Shown: positions 23,131 through 32,546 of the stretch, piece by piece | Layout of the letters: each line of letters opens with the position of its first letter | Position numbering within the stretch: the first letter of the stretch is position 1 | NCBI RefSeq assembly: GCF_014836615.1 | Contig: NZ_JACSQN010000021.1 | Location: forward strand, 1-38,046 | Length of the DNA: 38,046 bases | Source: Sporosarcina quadrami | GTDB lineage: Bacteria > Bacillota > Bacilli > Bacillales_A > Planococcaceae | Reading direction: 5' to 3' | The notes under the pieces: generated by a model | Seen by the model: only the letters and a program-made list of their open reading frames with translations | The model's database searches: none | Told to the model about the DNA's origin: nothing | Position numbers and translations under genes: made by a program

Positions 23131-23838
23131 CTATTCTCGTTCTTCGAGCCAATTGTAAAACGGCACTTTTTTCACAGTCCTATCTTCTTTTTGCATTGGC
23201 CTGACAATGGCTGTCCTAAATGTTTTAGTTTGTTTTTCAACATCCGCTAATGTCTTTACATTCTTTTTCTTCCATTCAAATAGAATTCTGTCAATATATC
23301 GCAAGCTCATTTTCTGTGCGAGCACCGCTTCTTTCAAAGCAGCTTTAATAATTTGCACCGTATGACCGTCATCATCAAGCCACATTGTAATGGTTTCGCA
23401 TTCCATCGGTGATAGCAAACGTCCGAATTCCTGTTCAAAAATAGTGAAAATCTCGCCTTCATCATCCTTGACTACCTGTTCTTCCTCAGCTGATTTAGCT
23501 GAAACAAGAAGATCTATGAGACGATCCCATAATGGTTGTAGTGAAAATTGTTCAAATAGGACGCCATTTTCATCTTCACCCTGGTGTATTTTCAAAAGCC
23601 CCCGTTGCATAAGTCGCTGTAAAACTTCAGAAACTTGATTAACATCGAGATGCATCCGAGACTCCAAATCAGATGGAGTCGGAAATTTCGCTCCGTCTGC
23701 TTGTATGGACAACATTTGCATCATTAACATGGCCTCGACATCTTTTATACCTAATTCTTTATAATGCTGAAAAAAAAGCTGAGAAATAGTTACATTCCCC
23801 CGCTCGATCCACAATCGGAGTCGTTCTTCGTGTTGCAT
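23131..23838 (-). CDS. dnaD: DNA replication initiation protein DnaD
   Basis: A primosomal protein that acts with DnaA, DnaB and the DnaI loader at oriC and restart sites. 235 residues from the ATG chosen. The N-terminal winged-helix oligomerisation domain (DDBH1, about 1-110) is followed by an acidic linker and the DDBH2 domain. DDBH2 ends with the YxxxIxxEW-type DNA-binding motif (YIDRILFEWKKK). The ATG at 23838 is 8 nt after GAGAGG; a GTG three codons earlier overlaps this site. It heads the dnaD-nth-ypoC operon. Confidence 0.92.
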   Translation of the reverse strand: MQHEERLRLWIERGNVTISQLFFQHYKELGIKDVEAMLMMQMLSIQADGAKFPTPSDLESRMHLDVNQVSEVLQRLMQRGLLKIHQGEDENGVLFEQFSLQPLWDRLIDLLVSAKSAEEEQVVKDDEGEIFTIFEQEFGRLLSPMECETITMWLDDDGHTVQIIKAALKEAVLAQKMSLRYIDRILFEWKKKNVKTLADVEKQTKTFRTAIVRPMQKEDRTVKKVPFYNWLEERE

Positions 23839-23912
23839 GTCGAGCACCTCTCTATAATAAATGATAAAGCTTCATTGATAGCTTTTAATTATTCTTCCCA
23901 AGGGAAAACTTA

Positions 23913-23955
23913 CGAAAAAGCCGGGCAGAAGAAAAGATACTTCTTCGGCTCCGGC
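23913..23955 (-). terminator. asnS operon terminator
   Basis: On the minus strand GCCGG...CCGGC (23951-23955 with 23920-23924) and GAAG-rich inner pairing (agaag 23927-23931 with cttct 23940-23944) form an interrupted hairpin followed by TTTTTC. It lies about 50 nt past the asnS stop, before dnaD. Confidence 0.65.
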
Positions 23956-24002
23956 AATTTCATGTAGTGCTAAATGATTCACATTGTCTAACATCCTTTA
24001 AA

Positions 24003-25298
24003 TTACGGATACAATCTGTTTAATAGACGTGGGAATGGAATGGATTCTCTTACGTGCTCTGCACCTGAAATCCAAGCGACAGTTCGTTCTAATCCTAGAC
24101 CGAAACCAGAATGAGGAACTGCCCCATATTTACTGAGATCCAAATACCATTCATAAGCAGATTCATCTAAATTATGTTCTTTAATACGTTGTTTCATCAA
24201 TTCATAATCATATATACGCTCAGAACCGCCGATAATTTCACCATAGCCTTCAGGTGCGATTAAGTCCGCACAAAGCACGACGTCATCGCGATCCGGGTGA
24301 GGTTGCATATAGAAAGGTTTAATGCCAATCGGATAATGTGTAATGAATACAGGCATATCATATTTCTCGGCAATCGCCGTTTCATGCGGAGCTCCGAAAT
24401 CATCTCCCCATACAATATCGTCAAACCCTTCTTCATGAAGGAATTTAATCGCTTCATCATATGAGATTCTCGGGAATGGCGCTTTAATCTTCTCGAGTTT
24501 TGATGTGTCTCGACCAAGTCTTTCCAACTCCAATGAGCAGTTTTTCAAGACAGACTGTACAAGATGAGCGACAAACTGTTCTTGCACTTCCAAGCTCTCT
24601 GCATGCTCAACAAATGCCATTTCAGGCTCTATCATCCAGAACTCAATTAAGTGTCTGCGTGTTTTCGACTTCTCCGCACGGAATGTCGGACCGAAAGAGA
24701 ATACCTTTCCAAGAGCCATTGCTGCGGCTTCCATATACAGTTGACCTGATTGGGACAAATAGGCATCTTCGTCAAAATACTTCGTATGGAACAGTTCAGA
24801 CGTCCCTTCTGGTGAAGATCCCGTCAAAATAGGCGGATCGATTTTAACAAAACCGTTTGTATGGAAAAATTCATATGTAGCACGAATAATTTCATCACGG
24901 ACTTTCATAATTGCGTGCTGTTTACGAGAACGCAACCATAAATGGCGATGATCCATTAAAAATTCAGTACCATGCTCTTTCGGTGTGATTGGATAATCGA
25001 CTGCTTCCTTTATAATTTCAATATCCTTCACCTGAAGTTCAACACCGAATGAAGAACGCTCATCGACAGTCACTTCTGCTGTTATATATAGCGAGCTTTC
25101 CTGATGCATAGCTTTCGCTTTTGCAAAAATATCTTCTCCTACTACTTCCTTTACGACAACACCTTGAACGAATCCAGATCCGTCTCTCAGTTGAAGGAAA
25201 GCAATCTTTCCACTTGATCTTTTGTTTGCCAACCAAGCTCCGATGCGTACAGTTTCACCGATATGATTAGGCATTTCATGTATCATAATTGTTTTCAT
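24003..25298 (-). CDS. asnS: Asparaginyl-tRNA synthetase
   Basis: A class IIb synthetase that charges tRNA-Asn; 431 residues. An N-terminal OB anticodon-binding domain (about 14-100, with [20 protein letters not shown]) precedes the catalytic core. Motif 2 region [19 protein letters not shown] and motif 3 [15 protein letters not shown] are complete; motif 1 lies near [24 protein letters not shown] precedes the ATG. The gap to aspB (48 nt) is too short for a T-box leader, so regulation would come from the ypmB-aspB promoter. This ypmB-aspB-asnS order is conserved in B. subtilis. Confidence 0.96.
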   Translation of the reverse strand: MKTIMIHEMPNHIGETVRIGAWLANKRSSGKIAFLQLRDGSGFVQGVVVKEVVGEDIFAKAKAMHQESSLYITAEVTVDERSSFGVELQVKDIEIIKEAVDYPITPKEHGTEFLMDHRHLWLRSRKQHAIMKVRDEIIRATYEFFHTNGFVKIDPPILTGSSPEGTSELFHTKYFDEDAYLSQSGQLYMEAAAMALGKVFSFGPTFRAEKSKTRRHLIEFWMIEPEMAFVEHAESLEVQEQFVAHLVQSVLKNCSLELERLGRDTSKLEKIKAPFPRISYDEAIKFLHEEGFDDIVWGDDFGAPHETAIAEKYDMPVFITHYPIGIKPFYMQPHPDRDDVVLCADLIAPEGYGEIIGGSERIYDYELMKQRIKEHNLDESAYEWYLDLSKYGAVPHSGFGLGLERTVAWISGAEHVRESIPFPRLLNRLYP

Positions 25299-25346
25299 AA
25301 GTTCCTCCGAATATAAGACATTAAGTAGTTCCTATAGTGATGCGTT

Positions 25347-26540
25347 TTATTCTTTCCAGTTCGCTTCTACAAAAGAACGAATACGTTTGACCGCTTCTTC
25401 AATTAAATCAATTGAAGTAGCATATGACAAGCGAATGGTATCAGGTGAGCCAAAACCAGAACCTGGAATGACTGCAACTTTCGCTTCTGTCAATAAAGCG
25501 GCAGCGAATGCATCAACTGTTTTGAATCCTGTCTTTTCTACTGCTTCCGATACAACTGGCAGTAAGTAAAATGCACCTTGAGGCTTCAAAACTTCGAAAC
25601 CGGGAATTGCATCAAGCTGAGGATAGACGCGCTCCAAACGGGATTCAAAATCTTTTCTCATCGTTTCCACCGCATCTTGCGGACCTTCATACGCTTCAAT
25701 TGCTGCATATTGTGAAGTCGTCGTCGGGTTAGATGTGGAGTGACTCGCTAAATTTGTCATCGCACTAACAACTTCCTGATTCCCGGCAATATATCCGATT
25801 CTCCATCCCGTCATCGAATGTGATTTAGACACACCATTAATGATTAAAGTGCGTTCCTTTGCATCATCCGACAGCTGCGCAATCGAAATATGAGTTTCAT
25901 TGGCATAGAGCAATTTCTCATAGATTTCATCTGAAATAATCCATAAGTCATGTTGTTTACAAACATCGGCGATCTGTTGCAATTCTTCCTTCGAATAAAT
26001 CATACCTGAAGGATTGCTCGGCGAATTAATGATGACTGCTTTCGTCTTGTCAGTTACAGCATCACTAATTTGCTGCGCAGTTACTTTGAAGTTTGTCTTA
26101 TAAGAACTTTCAACTAGAACAGGAACGCCTTCCGCAAGCTTCACTTGTTCAGGATAGCTTACCCAATATGGTGTTGGAATGATTACTTCATCACCTGGGT
26201 TTAAGATGACTTGAAAGAGCGTATACAGCACATGTTTCGCTCCGATACCAATCATCACTTCTTGACGTGAATAATCCAATTGCTGGTCACGTTTCAATTT
26301 ATTAATAACCGCATCTTTCAAAGCTGGAAGACCGCCTGAAGGTGTGTATTTTGTTTTACCTTCCTTCATTGATGTATAAGCAGCTTCTAGGATGTTATCT
26401 GGAGTATTGTAATCTGGCTCTCCTGCGCCAAGACCAATTATATCGATTCCGGATTCCTTCATTTCTTTGGCTTTTGCCGTGATAGCAAGCGTTGTAGATG
26501 GAGTCAACGTGCTCACACGTGTTGCTAAACTTTTTCTCAA
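25347..26540 (-). CDS. aspB: Aspartate aminotransferase (class I, Bacillus type)
   Basis: A PLP enzyme that converts oxaloacetate and glutamate to aspartate and 2-oxoglutarate; 397 residues. The Schiff-base lysine is K239 (GVSKSHSMTGWRIGY). Cofactor-binding residues N175 (SPSNPSG) and D204/Y207 (ISDEIYE) are present, and the substrate-binding Arg lies in DTIRLSYA near the C terminus. The start codon is TTG at 26540 with GAGGGAG 9 nt upstream; no in-frame ATG fits. It sits directly before asnS, so aspartate supply and Asn-tRNA charging are in one operon. Confidence 0.95.
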   Translation of the reverse strand: MRKSLATRVSTLTPSTTLAITAKAKEMKESGIDIIGLGAGEPDYNTPDNILEAAYTSMKEGKTKYTPSGGLPALKDAVINKLKRDQQLDYSRQEVMIGIGAKHVLYTLFQVILNPGDEVIIPTPYWVSYPEQVKLAEGVPVLVESSYKTNFKVTAQQISDAVTDKTKAVIINSPSNPSGMIYSKEELQQIADVCKQHDLWIISDEIYEKLLYANETHISIAQLSDDAKERTLIINGVSKSHSMTGWRIGYIAGNQEVVSAMTNLASHSTSNPTTTSQYAAIEAYEGPQDAVETMRKDFESRLERVYPQLDAIPGFEVLKPQGAFYLLPVVSEAVEKTGFKTVDAFAAALLTEAKVAVIPGSGFGSPDTIRLSYATSIDLIEEAVKRIRSFVEANWKE

Positions 26541-26594
26541 CTAAAATCGCTCCCTCTTGGTTCAAGATCATTGTGGCTCGAAGTTTCAAAGGAT

Positions 26595-27074
26595 TTATAA
26601 GTTCAAAATCCTTTTCCACCACTCCCCGCTTTCAAAAAACACATAAACATAATTCAATGTGCCATTATCACTTTTAAATGCCACTTCCCAAATTGGATAA
26701 TCCTCTTCCCAACCAAGTTTTACATGGAGAATCTTATCGACCTTTAACTCAGACTTGACCGTCTTGATCGCTACATCTGAAGTGACACCTTCGCTCATTG
26801 CAATTTCTTCCACCAGTTCTCCAGTTTTCTCATCAATAAAGACGGCTTTTTCTTTGCCTTCTTTATCTTTTCCAAAAACAGTAACCATGGACTTAGTGCC
26901 ATTATACACTTCTGAGTGATTTACTGTAGTCAATAAGCCCGAGGACAAGACGTTTGTTTCTGCTTTGTTGATAGCACTTGAGAACGGTTTATTCGCATTA
27001 TAAAAGACGAGCGAGGTGATGACAAGTATCAGAGCAAAAAGGAAAGCCGTTATAAATTTTACCCAATTCATCAT
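26595..27074 (-). CDS. ypmB: YpmB-like membrane-anchored PepSY-type protein
   Basis: A 159-residue protein with an N-terminal membrane helix (about 7-25) followed by an extracellular part. That part contains a repeat unit like PepSY/DUF5590: VFIDEKTGELVEE and WEVAFKSDNGTLNYVYV look like two copies of a short beta-alpha fold. The function is unknown. The neighbourhood (dinG before, aspB-asnS after) matches B. subtilis ypmB, which supports the name. AGGAAG is about 9 nt before the first ATG; a second ATG follows immediately. The stop is 54 nt before aspB. Confidence 0.82.
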   Translation of the reverse strand: MMNWVKFITAFLFALILVITSLVFYNANKPFSSAINKAETNVLSSGLLTTVNHSEVYNGTKSMVTVFGKDKEGKEKAVFIDEKTGELVEEIAMSEGVTSDVAIKTVKSELKVDKILHVKLGWEEDYPIWEVAFKSDNGTLNYVYVFFESGEWWKRILNL

Positions 27075-27143
27075 ATGGCATCACTTCCTATAACACGAAT
27101 CGACAATTTTATAAGCTGCCAATCACGCTTTTCTTTTGGATTC

Positions 27144-29921
27144 CTATTCATTATAACAATCTTCTAGCTCATTCACCATACGTTCTAACGACAGTTTCTT
27201 TATAGGGACTTTTGGTAGCGCTTTTAAGAACCGTTTTCCATAAGATTTCGTCTCAATTCGTTTATCGAGAATAATGAAAAAGCCTCTGTCTTCAGATGAA
27301 CGGATTAATCTACCGAAACCTTGGCGGAACCTTAAAATAGCTTCAGGTAATGCCAACTCCGTAAATGGATTAGCACCCATTTCTGAAAGCATCGCAGCTC
27401 GCGCCTTAAACACCATCTCGTCAGGAGAAGTAAATGGTAGTCGGACGATTATAACGGCAGTTAGCGCTTCTCCAGGCACATCGACGCCTTCCCAAAAGCT
27501 GTTTGTGCCGAAAAGAACTGACTTATCGAATTGCCTGAAGGACTTCAGTAATTTCATACGACTACCTGAACTAACTCCTTGGGCAATCAAAGCATAATCA
27601 TCAAGTAGTTCACTTTCAATAATAAGTTCGTATGTTTTACGTAACATATCTTGCGAAGTGAAAAGAACAAACAATCTGCCTCCTGTCGCAATGACAGTTT
27701 GAATGACCGCATCGGCTACAGCTTCAATATATTCAAATTGAGAAACTTGCTGGATCGCCGGCATATCATCAACGATGAAAATCCCCGCTTTATCATAAAA
27801 ATGTTCAGGGCTATCAAATACACGTAATGGGACATCCTCTGAAATGCCTAGCTGTCTTGCGACAAAACGTTCGTCTTCGTTAATGGCCAACGTACCTGAC
27901 GTCCAAACAATCCCGACATTTTCTTGCTTCAAAACAGAGATGAATTGCTGGACTACACCGGAAATATTTATTGGGCTTTTTATAATACTTAAACTTCCCG
28001 GCAAACTTCTTTTATCTTTTTCAATCCATACAGTGAAACGATCTTGTTGTTTTTCAAGAAACACTTCAATCCATTCGCCTGCTTTGATTTTCAATTCTCG
28101 CGACCAATATGACCATTCCTTCATAAATGCGAGTTCATTACTCGACATAGCTTGTTGGTGAGATTCCAATTGCTTGCTAATATAATCGAGATTTCCGATA
28201 TATACATTCATCAAGTCAATCATTTTTCTGAACAGTTTTTCGTCACCATTCACTTCATCAAGCGAGAATATAATGCGGTTCCCTAAATGACCTTTGTTTT
28301 CAGGATTATGCAATGAAGCTAACCTGCCTGCCACTTCATCAAAGGCAAGCGAAAACAGTTCATAGGATTCCATCAGTCTTTTAAACATATACGTTCCTTC
28401 ACTGCTGAACTTATTATATATTTTCATTGTTTTATGAAGTAATTGACCTTCTGCATCTGATCCAAGTTGTCCCATAACATATTTCCAATTCATATACGAT
28501 AACACAGTTTCATTTAACCTCGAAGCTGTTTGTGAAAACTGATGCGCTTCATCAATAACGACACCTGAAATAGAATGAAATACTTTTTGTTCACGGAAGG
28601 AGTCCGTTAACAACATCGAATGATTTGTAATGATAAGATTGGAATGTTGGCAGGCATCCATCATTTTTTTGTGATAATCGGCAATTAATTCGTCCTCAGC
28701 CATATGGTTCGTTCTTTTCCTAATACGATCGATGAACAACTGCCCCCCACCGGATACATTTAGCTCCCCGACATCTCCTGAAGTTGTTTCAGTAAGCCAT
28801 ACAAGTATTTGCATGATCGTAAATGTTTCATCATACGATTCATCAGATATTTGTAAAAGCTCTTCGAACTTGCCTAACGAAATGTATTGTTCTTTGCCTT
28901 TCATAACCGTCGCTGAGCAATCGACGTCTAGTATTTTCCGTATCCGTTCTACTTCATCTTCCATTATTCTATCGACTAGATGATTCGTAAATGTGCTGAT
29001 GACGACTGGCTTGCCCGTTTCAAAAGAACGGATGGCTGCCGGCAATAGGTAACCAATTGTCTTGCCAATACCAGTTGGCACTTCTGCAATGATTTCAGAT
29101 TGATCATGCAATGTTGCCCACACTGAATCCATGAATGAAAATTGTGCTTGCCTCTCCTCAAATTGAGAATACCCTTTTTTTAACAACTCTTTTTTATCGT
29201 CGTCTATTGATGGATAATTGTAACGAGATGTCGCACTGATTTCCGGCATTTTTGCAGGTTTGTACGGAATACCTCTGAACAGTCCACAGTCGTTTTGAGT
29301 TTCTTTCTTTCTGACGAATTTTAACGCATCATAAATGAGAGATGAAATATCTGAGCGCAATGAAAATGACCGCCTGTGTAGGAGATTCAACGTTTCTTGC
29401 GGCAACGTTTTCAATTTAGACAATGCGACCAATAGCAAGTGTGCAGTCGCTTCAGCATCATCATCTGCGCGATGTGCTGTTGGCAATGCGATTCCTAGTT
29501 CTTCTGCAATGTCTTGTAGTCTGTAGCTTGAAGAAGAAGGAAACAGAATTTTTGATAATTCTACAGTATCAATCTTTTTACCAATCCATTTCTGTACTTG
29601 ACATCGTTTAAATTCACTTTGCAGAAATGACAAGTCAAAATCGGTATTATGGGCAACAAAAACAGTACCTTGAAGCATATCTGAAACTTGTTGTGCAATG
29701 TCTTCAAAAGCGGGTGCAGAAATTACTTCTGTTTCAGAGATGGACGTCAAGTGTTGGATAAACACTGGAATATCTCGGTATGGATTGACAAACGTCGCAT
29801 ATCTCTTAACAATTGCTCCATTTTTAACAAAGACAATTGCAATTTGTATGATACGATCCCCTTTGGATGGCGAATGGCCCGTAGTTTCCAAATCGACGAC
29901 CGCATATGTATGGTTTTCCAT
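27144..29921 (-). CDS. dinG: DinG-type helicase-like nuclease with N-terminal DEDDh exonuclease domain
   Basis: 925 residues: a DnaQ-like 3'-5' exonuclease domain (about 1-170) with D10 and E12 (VVDLETTG), D94 (HNTDFDLS), and H150/D155 (HRADDDAE), then an XPD-like helicase with Walker A TGIGKT (K287) and DEAH at 457-460. The usual four Fe-S cysteines between these motifs are missing: only C335 and C424 are there. This matches the Gram-positive DinG class studied in Staphylococcus aureus, which acts as an exonuclease and not as a true helicase. It is a separate gene from the Fe-S-type ypvA. AGGAAG is about 12 nt before the ATG. Confidence 0.92.
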   Translation of the reverse strand: MENHTYAVVDLETTGHSPSKGDRIIQIAIVFVKNGAIVKRYATFVNPYRDIPVFIQHLTSISETEVISAPAFEDIAQQVSDMLQGTVFVAHNTDFDLSFLQSEFKRCQVQKWIGKKIDTVELSKILFPSSSSYRLQDIAEELGIALPTAHRADDDAEATAHLLLVALSKLKTLPQETLNLLHRRSFSLRSDISSLIYDALKFVRKKETQNDCGLFRGIPYKPAKMPEISATSRYNYPSIDDDKKELLKKGYSQFEERQAQFSFMDSVWATLHDQSEIIAEVPTGIGKTIGYLLPAAIRSFETGKPVVISTFTNHLVDRIMEDEVERIRKILDVDCSATVMKGKEQYISLGKFEELLQISDESYDETFTIMQILVWLTETTSGDVGELNVSGGGQLFIDRIRKRTNHMAEDELIADYHKKMMDACQHSNLIITNHSMLLTDSFREQKVFHSISGVVIDEAHQFSQTASRLNETVLSYMNWKYVMGQLGSDAEGQLLHKTMKIYNKFSSEGTYMFKRLMESYELFSLAFDEVAGRLASLHNPENKGHLGNRIIFSLDEVNGDEKLFRKMIDLMNVYIGNLDYISKQLESHQQAMSSNELAFMKEWSYWSRELKIKAGEWIEVFLEKQQDRFTVWIEKDKRSLPGSLSIIKSPINISGVVQQFISVLKQENVGIVWTSGTLAINEDERFVARQLGISEDVPLRVFDSPEHFYDKAGIFIVDDMPAIQQVSQFEYIEAVADAVIQTVIATGGRLFVLFTSQDMLRKTYELIIESELLDDYALIAQGVSSGSRMKLLKSFRQFDKSVLFGTNSFWEGVDVPGEALTAVIIVRLPFTSPDEMVFKARAAMLSEMGANPFTELALPEAILRFRQGFGRLIRSSEDRGFFIILDKRIETKSYGKRFLKALPKVPIKKLSLERMVNELEDCYNE

Positions 29922-30175
29922 TCAATCATCAACTTCCTGTTATCGATTGCGCCACTGTCTATCGGTTTCCGTAAATAATAGCTTGTGTACGGACATTTTC
30001 CGAATGATCCGTAATCAGTAGCGGCGTTCGCTTGAATCGTTGAAAGACTGCTCAAGCAAGTTGAATACTACAGCAGATTGTATCATATTCCGAACATTGT
30101 TTGCGCAATTGGGCATCTAATTTTATGTATTTGTTCAATGATTGGCAGTCTCGCTAATTGACGACGCAAAAGAAT
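29922..30175. other. Intergenic stretch between dinG and the panD terminator
   Basis: About 250 nt with no credible gene. It should hold the dinG promoter; I could not settle on hexamers. Overlapping short open frames here extend from the shadow of dinG and have no ribosome sites. I saw no clear LexA box. Confidence 0.5.
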
Positions 30176-30211
30176 AAACACCACAAGAAGAATATACTCC
30201 CTGTAGTGTTT
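30176..30211 (-). terminator. panBCD operon terminator
   Basis: The stem aaacac-c-aca (30176-30185) pairs with tgt-a-gtgttt (30202-30211) with one mismatch. The minus-strand tail is ATTCTTTT. It lies immediately after panD. Confidence 0.7.
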
Positions 30212-30216
30212 GCAAT

Positions 30217-30597
30217 TTAGGCGATGACACTTGGTTTTTCTTTTATAATATCTTTTATGCCATTCTGCTCGTCCATAAGAAGTACGGTAGGTTCGTGGAA
30301 CGATGCCTCTTCATCAGTTACATACACATACGAAATGATAATGACAATGTCGCCTTGTTGAACAAGCCTAGCTGCTGCCCCATTGATACAAATGACTCCA
30401 CTACCTCTTTTTCCGGCAATAATATACGTTTCAAACCTTGCACCGTTATTGTTATTAACGATATGCACTTTTTCATTTGGCAATAACCCTGCAGCATCCA
30501 ATAGATCGCTATCTATTGTAATACTGCCAACATAATTTAAATTCGATTCAGTTACAGTTGCTCTATGCAGTTTACTGTTCATCATCATTCGAAACAT
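30217..30597 (-). CDS. panD: Aspartate 1-decarboxylase (pyruvoyl enzyme)
   Basis: It makes beta-alanine from aspartate for pantothenate synthesis. The 126-residue proenzyme cleaves itself between G24 and S25 (NYVGSITID) to form the pyruvoyl group. The catalytic context [10 protein letters not shown] and the [11 protein letters not shown] and [17 protein letters not shown] segments are intact. The start at 30597 (MFRMMM) has AAAGGATGG 5-6 nt upstream; an ATG three codons earlier overlaps that site. The start lies inside the 3' end of panC (26-nt overlap in another frame), so the two are translationally coupled. Confidence 0.95.
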   Translation of the reverse strand: MFRMMMNSKLHRATVTESNLNYVGSITIDSDLLDAAGLLPNEKVHIVNNNNGARFETYIIAGKRGSGVICINGAAARLVQQGDIVIIISYVYVTDEEASFHEPTVLLMDEQNGIKDIIKEKPSVIA

Positions 30598-31471
30598 ATG
30601 AACCATCCTTTGTTGACATAATAATATTATCTATCAATCTTGTTGTTGAGAATTTTACTGCGCAAGCTAATATAACTTCTTCGGAATGTTTAATGTCTTG
30701 CGTTAACCCAGGGTATGATAGAAGTGAAACATAGTCGATTGCACCAGAGCTATTAGAAGTTATTATTTCTGCTACTAACCGTTCAATTTCTTCCTTCTCT
30801 TTTTTTTGGTCATAATGATACGCACCTTGCGCTAATGCTTTGTAAATAATTGGAGCATTACAACGTTCTATCTCGGTCAGATTGACATTTCGCGAACTTT
30901 TGGCAAGTCCGTCCTCTTCCCTGACAATTGGTACACGGACGATTGTTGTACGTAAATTAAAATCCCTCACAAATGTTTCAATTATTGCGAGTTGCTGCGC
31001 ATCTTTCATACCAAAATACGACCGGTCTGGGTCAACAATATTGAACAACTTCAAAACTACTTTCAGTACCCCATCAAAGTGGCCGGGCCGCTTCACTCCA
31101 CAAAGTTCGTTTGCCTGAGGACCAGGTATGATTTTGATGCCACCTTCAAATGGATACATGTCTTCTGCTGTCGGTAGAAATAGTATATCGACGCCGGCAT
31201 CCGCCGCCTTCAATGTGTCATTCTCGATATCCCTTGGATAACTGACGAAGTCCTCGCCTGGACCGAATTGAGCGGGATTGACAAAAATACTCATGACAAC
31301 AATATCATTTTGCTCTTTTGCATGTTTTACAAGCGACAAATGACCTTCATGCAAAAAACCCATTGTCGGTACAAATCCCACCGTTTTGCTATTCCGTCCA
31401 TTTCGATCGAGCAATTGTCGTAATTCAGCTATCGACTTGACGATCTGAAGCGTTTTTTTTTCAACTTTCAT
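30572..31471 (-). CDS. panC: Pantothenate synthetase
   Basis: ATP-dependent condensation of pantoate with beta-alanine through a pantoyl-adenylate. 299 residues with a nucleotidyltransferase HxGH motif at 41-44 ([12 protein letters not shown]). Further sites are [23 protein letters not shown] and SSRNVNL (substitute for the KMSKS loop). It overlaps panB by 11 nt and panD by 26 nt. The last ~15 residues extend past the usual C terminus and provide the panD ribosome site. Confidence 0.96.
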   Translation of the reverse strand: MKVEKKTLQIVKSIAELRQLLDRNGRNSKTVGFVPTMGFLHEGHLSLVKHAKEQNDIVVMSIFVNPAQFGPGEDFVSYPRDIENDTLKAADAGVDILFLPTAEDMYPFEGGIKIIPGPQANELCGVKRPGHFDGVLKVVLKLFNIVDPDRSYFGMKDAQQLAIIETFVRDFNLRTTIVRVPIVREEDGLAKSSRNVNLTEIERCNAPIIYKALAQGAYHYDQKKEKEEIERLVAEIITSNSSGAIDYVSLLSYPGLTQDIKHSEEVILACAVKFSTTRLIDNIIMSTKDGSYVSNDDEQ

Positions 31472-32306
31472 TGCTCTTTCCTCCGTATAATGCAGTCAAC
31501 TCATCTTCTTTCATTGTAAATCGGTGACTTTCTGAAGGGAATGTGCTTGATTTTACTTCTTTGACATAATCCTCTAGTCCAATTTTGATTGAACTGCCGA
31601 CGTCTGTAAATGTCTTGACGAACTTTGGGACATGGTGATGTCCGTATTTAACCGCGTCATGGAACACAAGAACTTGGCCGTCAGTCCCTGCACCTGCGCC
31701 AATACCAATTGTCGGCACGGATACGGATTTTGACACTTCTTCTGCCAACTGATAAGGAATACATTCCAAAACGATCATGCAAGCTCCAGCAGCTTCTGAA
31801 GCTAGGGCATCTTGAATGAGCTGTTCAGCGGCTGCAGCTGTCTTTCCTTGAACTTTATAGCCCCCATCAACAGCAGCAGATTGAGGTAAAAGACCAAGAT
31901 GTGCAACTACTGGAATACCAGTCCCTGTTAACAACCGGGTTGTTTCGATCACTTTACCGGCACCTTCCAGTTTCAAAGCATTTGCCCCAGTTTCTTGGAA
32001 CAGTCGTATAGCGGCTTGCAACGTCCGATCATCAGAACCATGATAGGAGCCAAATGGCATATCAACGACGACAAACGTGTTTTTCGCCCCTCTTCTGACC
32101 GCTTTACCATGATGAATCATGTCTTCAACGGTTACTAATGCCGTCGTCTCATAGCCAAGAACGACCATGCCAAGTGAATCCCCCACCAGCAGGACATCTA
32201 TTCCCGCCTCCTCTGCAAGTTGTGCAGATGGATGATCGTATGCTGTCAACATGACAATCTTTTCATTACTTTTTTTCATCTTAGTGAAATCTGCAGTGCT
32301 TTTCAT
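31461..32306 (-). CDS. panB: 3-methyl-2-oxobutanoate hydroxymethyltransferase (ketopantoate hydroxymethyltransferase)
   Basis: The first pantothenate enzyme: adds a hydroxymethyl group from methylene-tetrahydrofolate to 2-oxoisovalerate. 281 residues from the chosen start. Metal and substrate sites are seen in [23 protein letters not shown] and KLEGAG, and the catalytic E lies in VLECIP. AAGGAG is about 9 nt before the ATG at 32306; a GTG seven codons upstream precedes the ribosome site and is rejected. The gene heads panBCD, behind a leader with a terminator hairpin (32350-32389). Confidence 0.95.
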   Translation of the reverse strand: MKSTADFTKMKKSNEKIVMLTAYDHPSAQLAEEAGIDVLLVGDSLGMVVLGYETTALVTVEDMIHHGKAVRRGAKNTFVVVDMPFGSYHGSDDRTLQAAIRLFQETGANALKLEGAGKVIETTRLLTGTGIPVVAHLGLLPQSAAVDGGYKVQGKTAAAAEQLIQDALASEAAGACMIVLECIPYQLAEEVSKSVSVPTIGIGAGAGTDGQVLVFHDAVKYGHHHVPKFVKTFTDVGSSIKIGLEDYVKEVKSSTFPSESHRFTMKEDELTALYGGKSNES

Positions 32307-32349
32307 TTCGCCGATCTCCTTTTCCACTCAATTTGAATGGAGAAAACCT

Positions 32350-32389
32350 AAAATAAAAACCCCACTATCCAAAAAAGGACAGAAGGGTT
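32350..32389 (-). terminator. Terminator hairpin in the panB leader
   Basis: On the minus strand AACCC-TT-CTGTCC, loop TTTTTT, GGATAG-TG-GGGTT, then TTTATTTT: two stem blocks around a 2x2 internal loop and a strong T run, ending about 44 nt before the panB ATG. It may end birA transcripts, or act as a conditional attenuator of panBCD (see the leader entry). Confidence 0.75.
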
Positions 32390-32508
32390 GTGTCATAGAC
32401 GATTTGGTTTCCTCCGTCCCTGTCTTTTACAAGATCAAGGCAGATACTATTCAATTAGTAACGTTCTAACGATAGTTACAGGTGCAGTTCCGGTTGATAC
32501 TGCCCTTC
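32390..32508 (-). promoter_or_regulatory. Structured leader upstream of panBCD, possible attenuator or riboswitch-like element
   Basis: This part of the birA-panB gap has several hairpins. GACAGGG (32424-32418) can pair with CCC-TT-CTGTC (32387-32378), the 5' arm of the terminator, so it can act as an antiterminator. Between these arms GACG (32418-32415) and CGTC (32401-32398) close a small hairpin with unpaired As. Upstream, GCAGT/ACTGC and GTAAC/GTTAC form others. A 'pan' RNA motif is known upstream of pantothenate genes in Firmicutes; I cannot confirm a match by eye. Confidence 0.45.
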
Positions 32509-32514
32509 GCACTT

Positions 32515-32543
32515 ACTATATCAAATGATAAGAATATTGTATA
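32515..32543 (-). promoter_or_regulatory. Candidate panBCD promoter
   Basis: Minus strand TATACA (32543-32538; 4 of 6 to TTGACA), 17-nt spacer, TATAGT (32520-32515; 5 of 6 to TATAAT). It lies just after the birA stop and would give a leader of about 200 nt that includes the terminator hairpin. Confidence 0.45.
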
Positions 32544-32546
32544 CCT

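Noticed and set aside
25299..25346. Possible T-box leader before asnS
   Set aside because: The gap to aspB is only 48 nt and has no T-box sequence or specifier structure.
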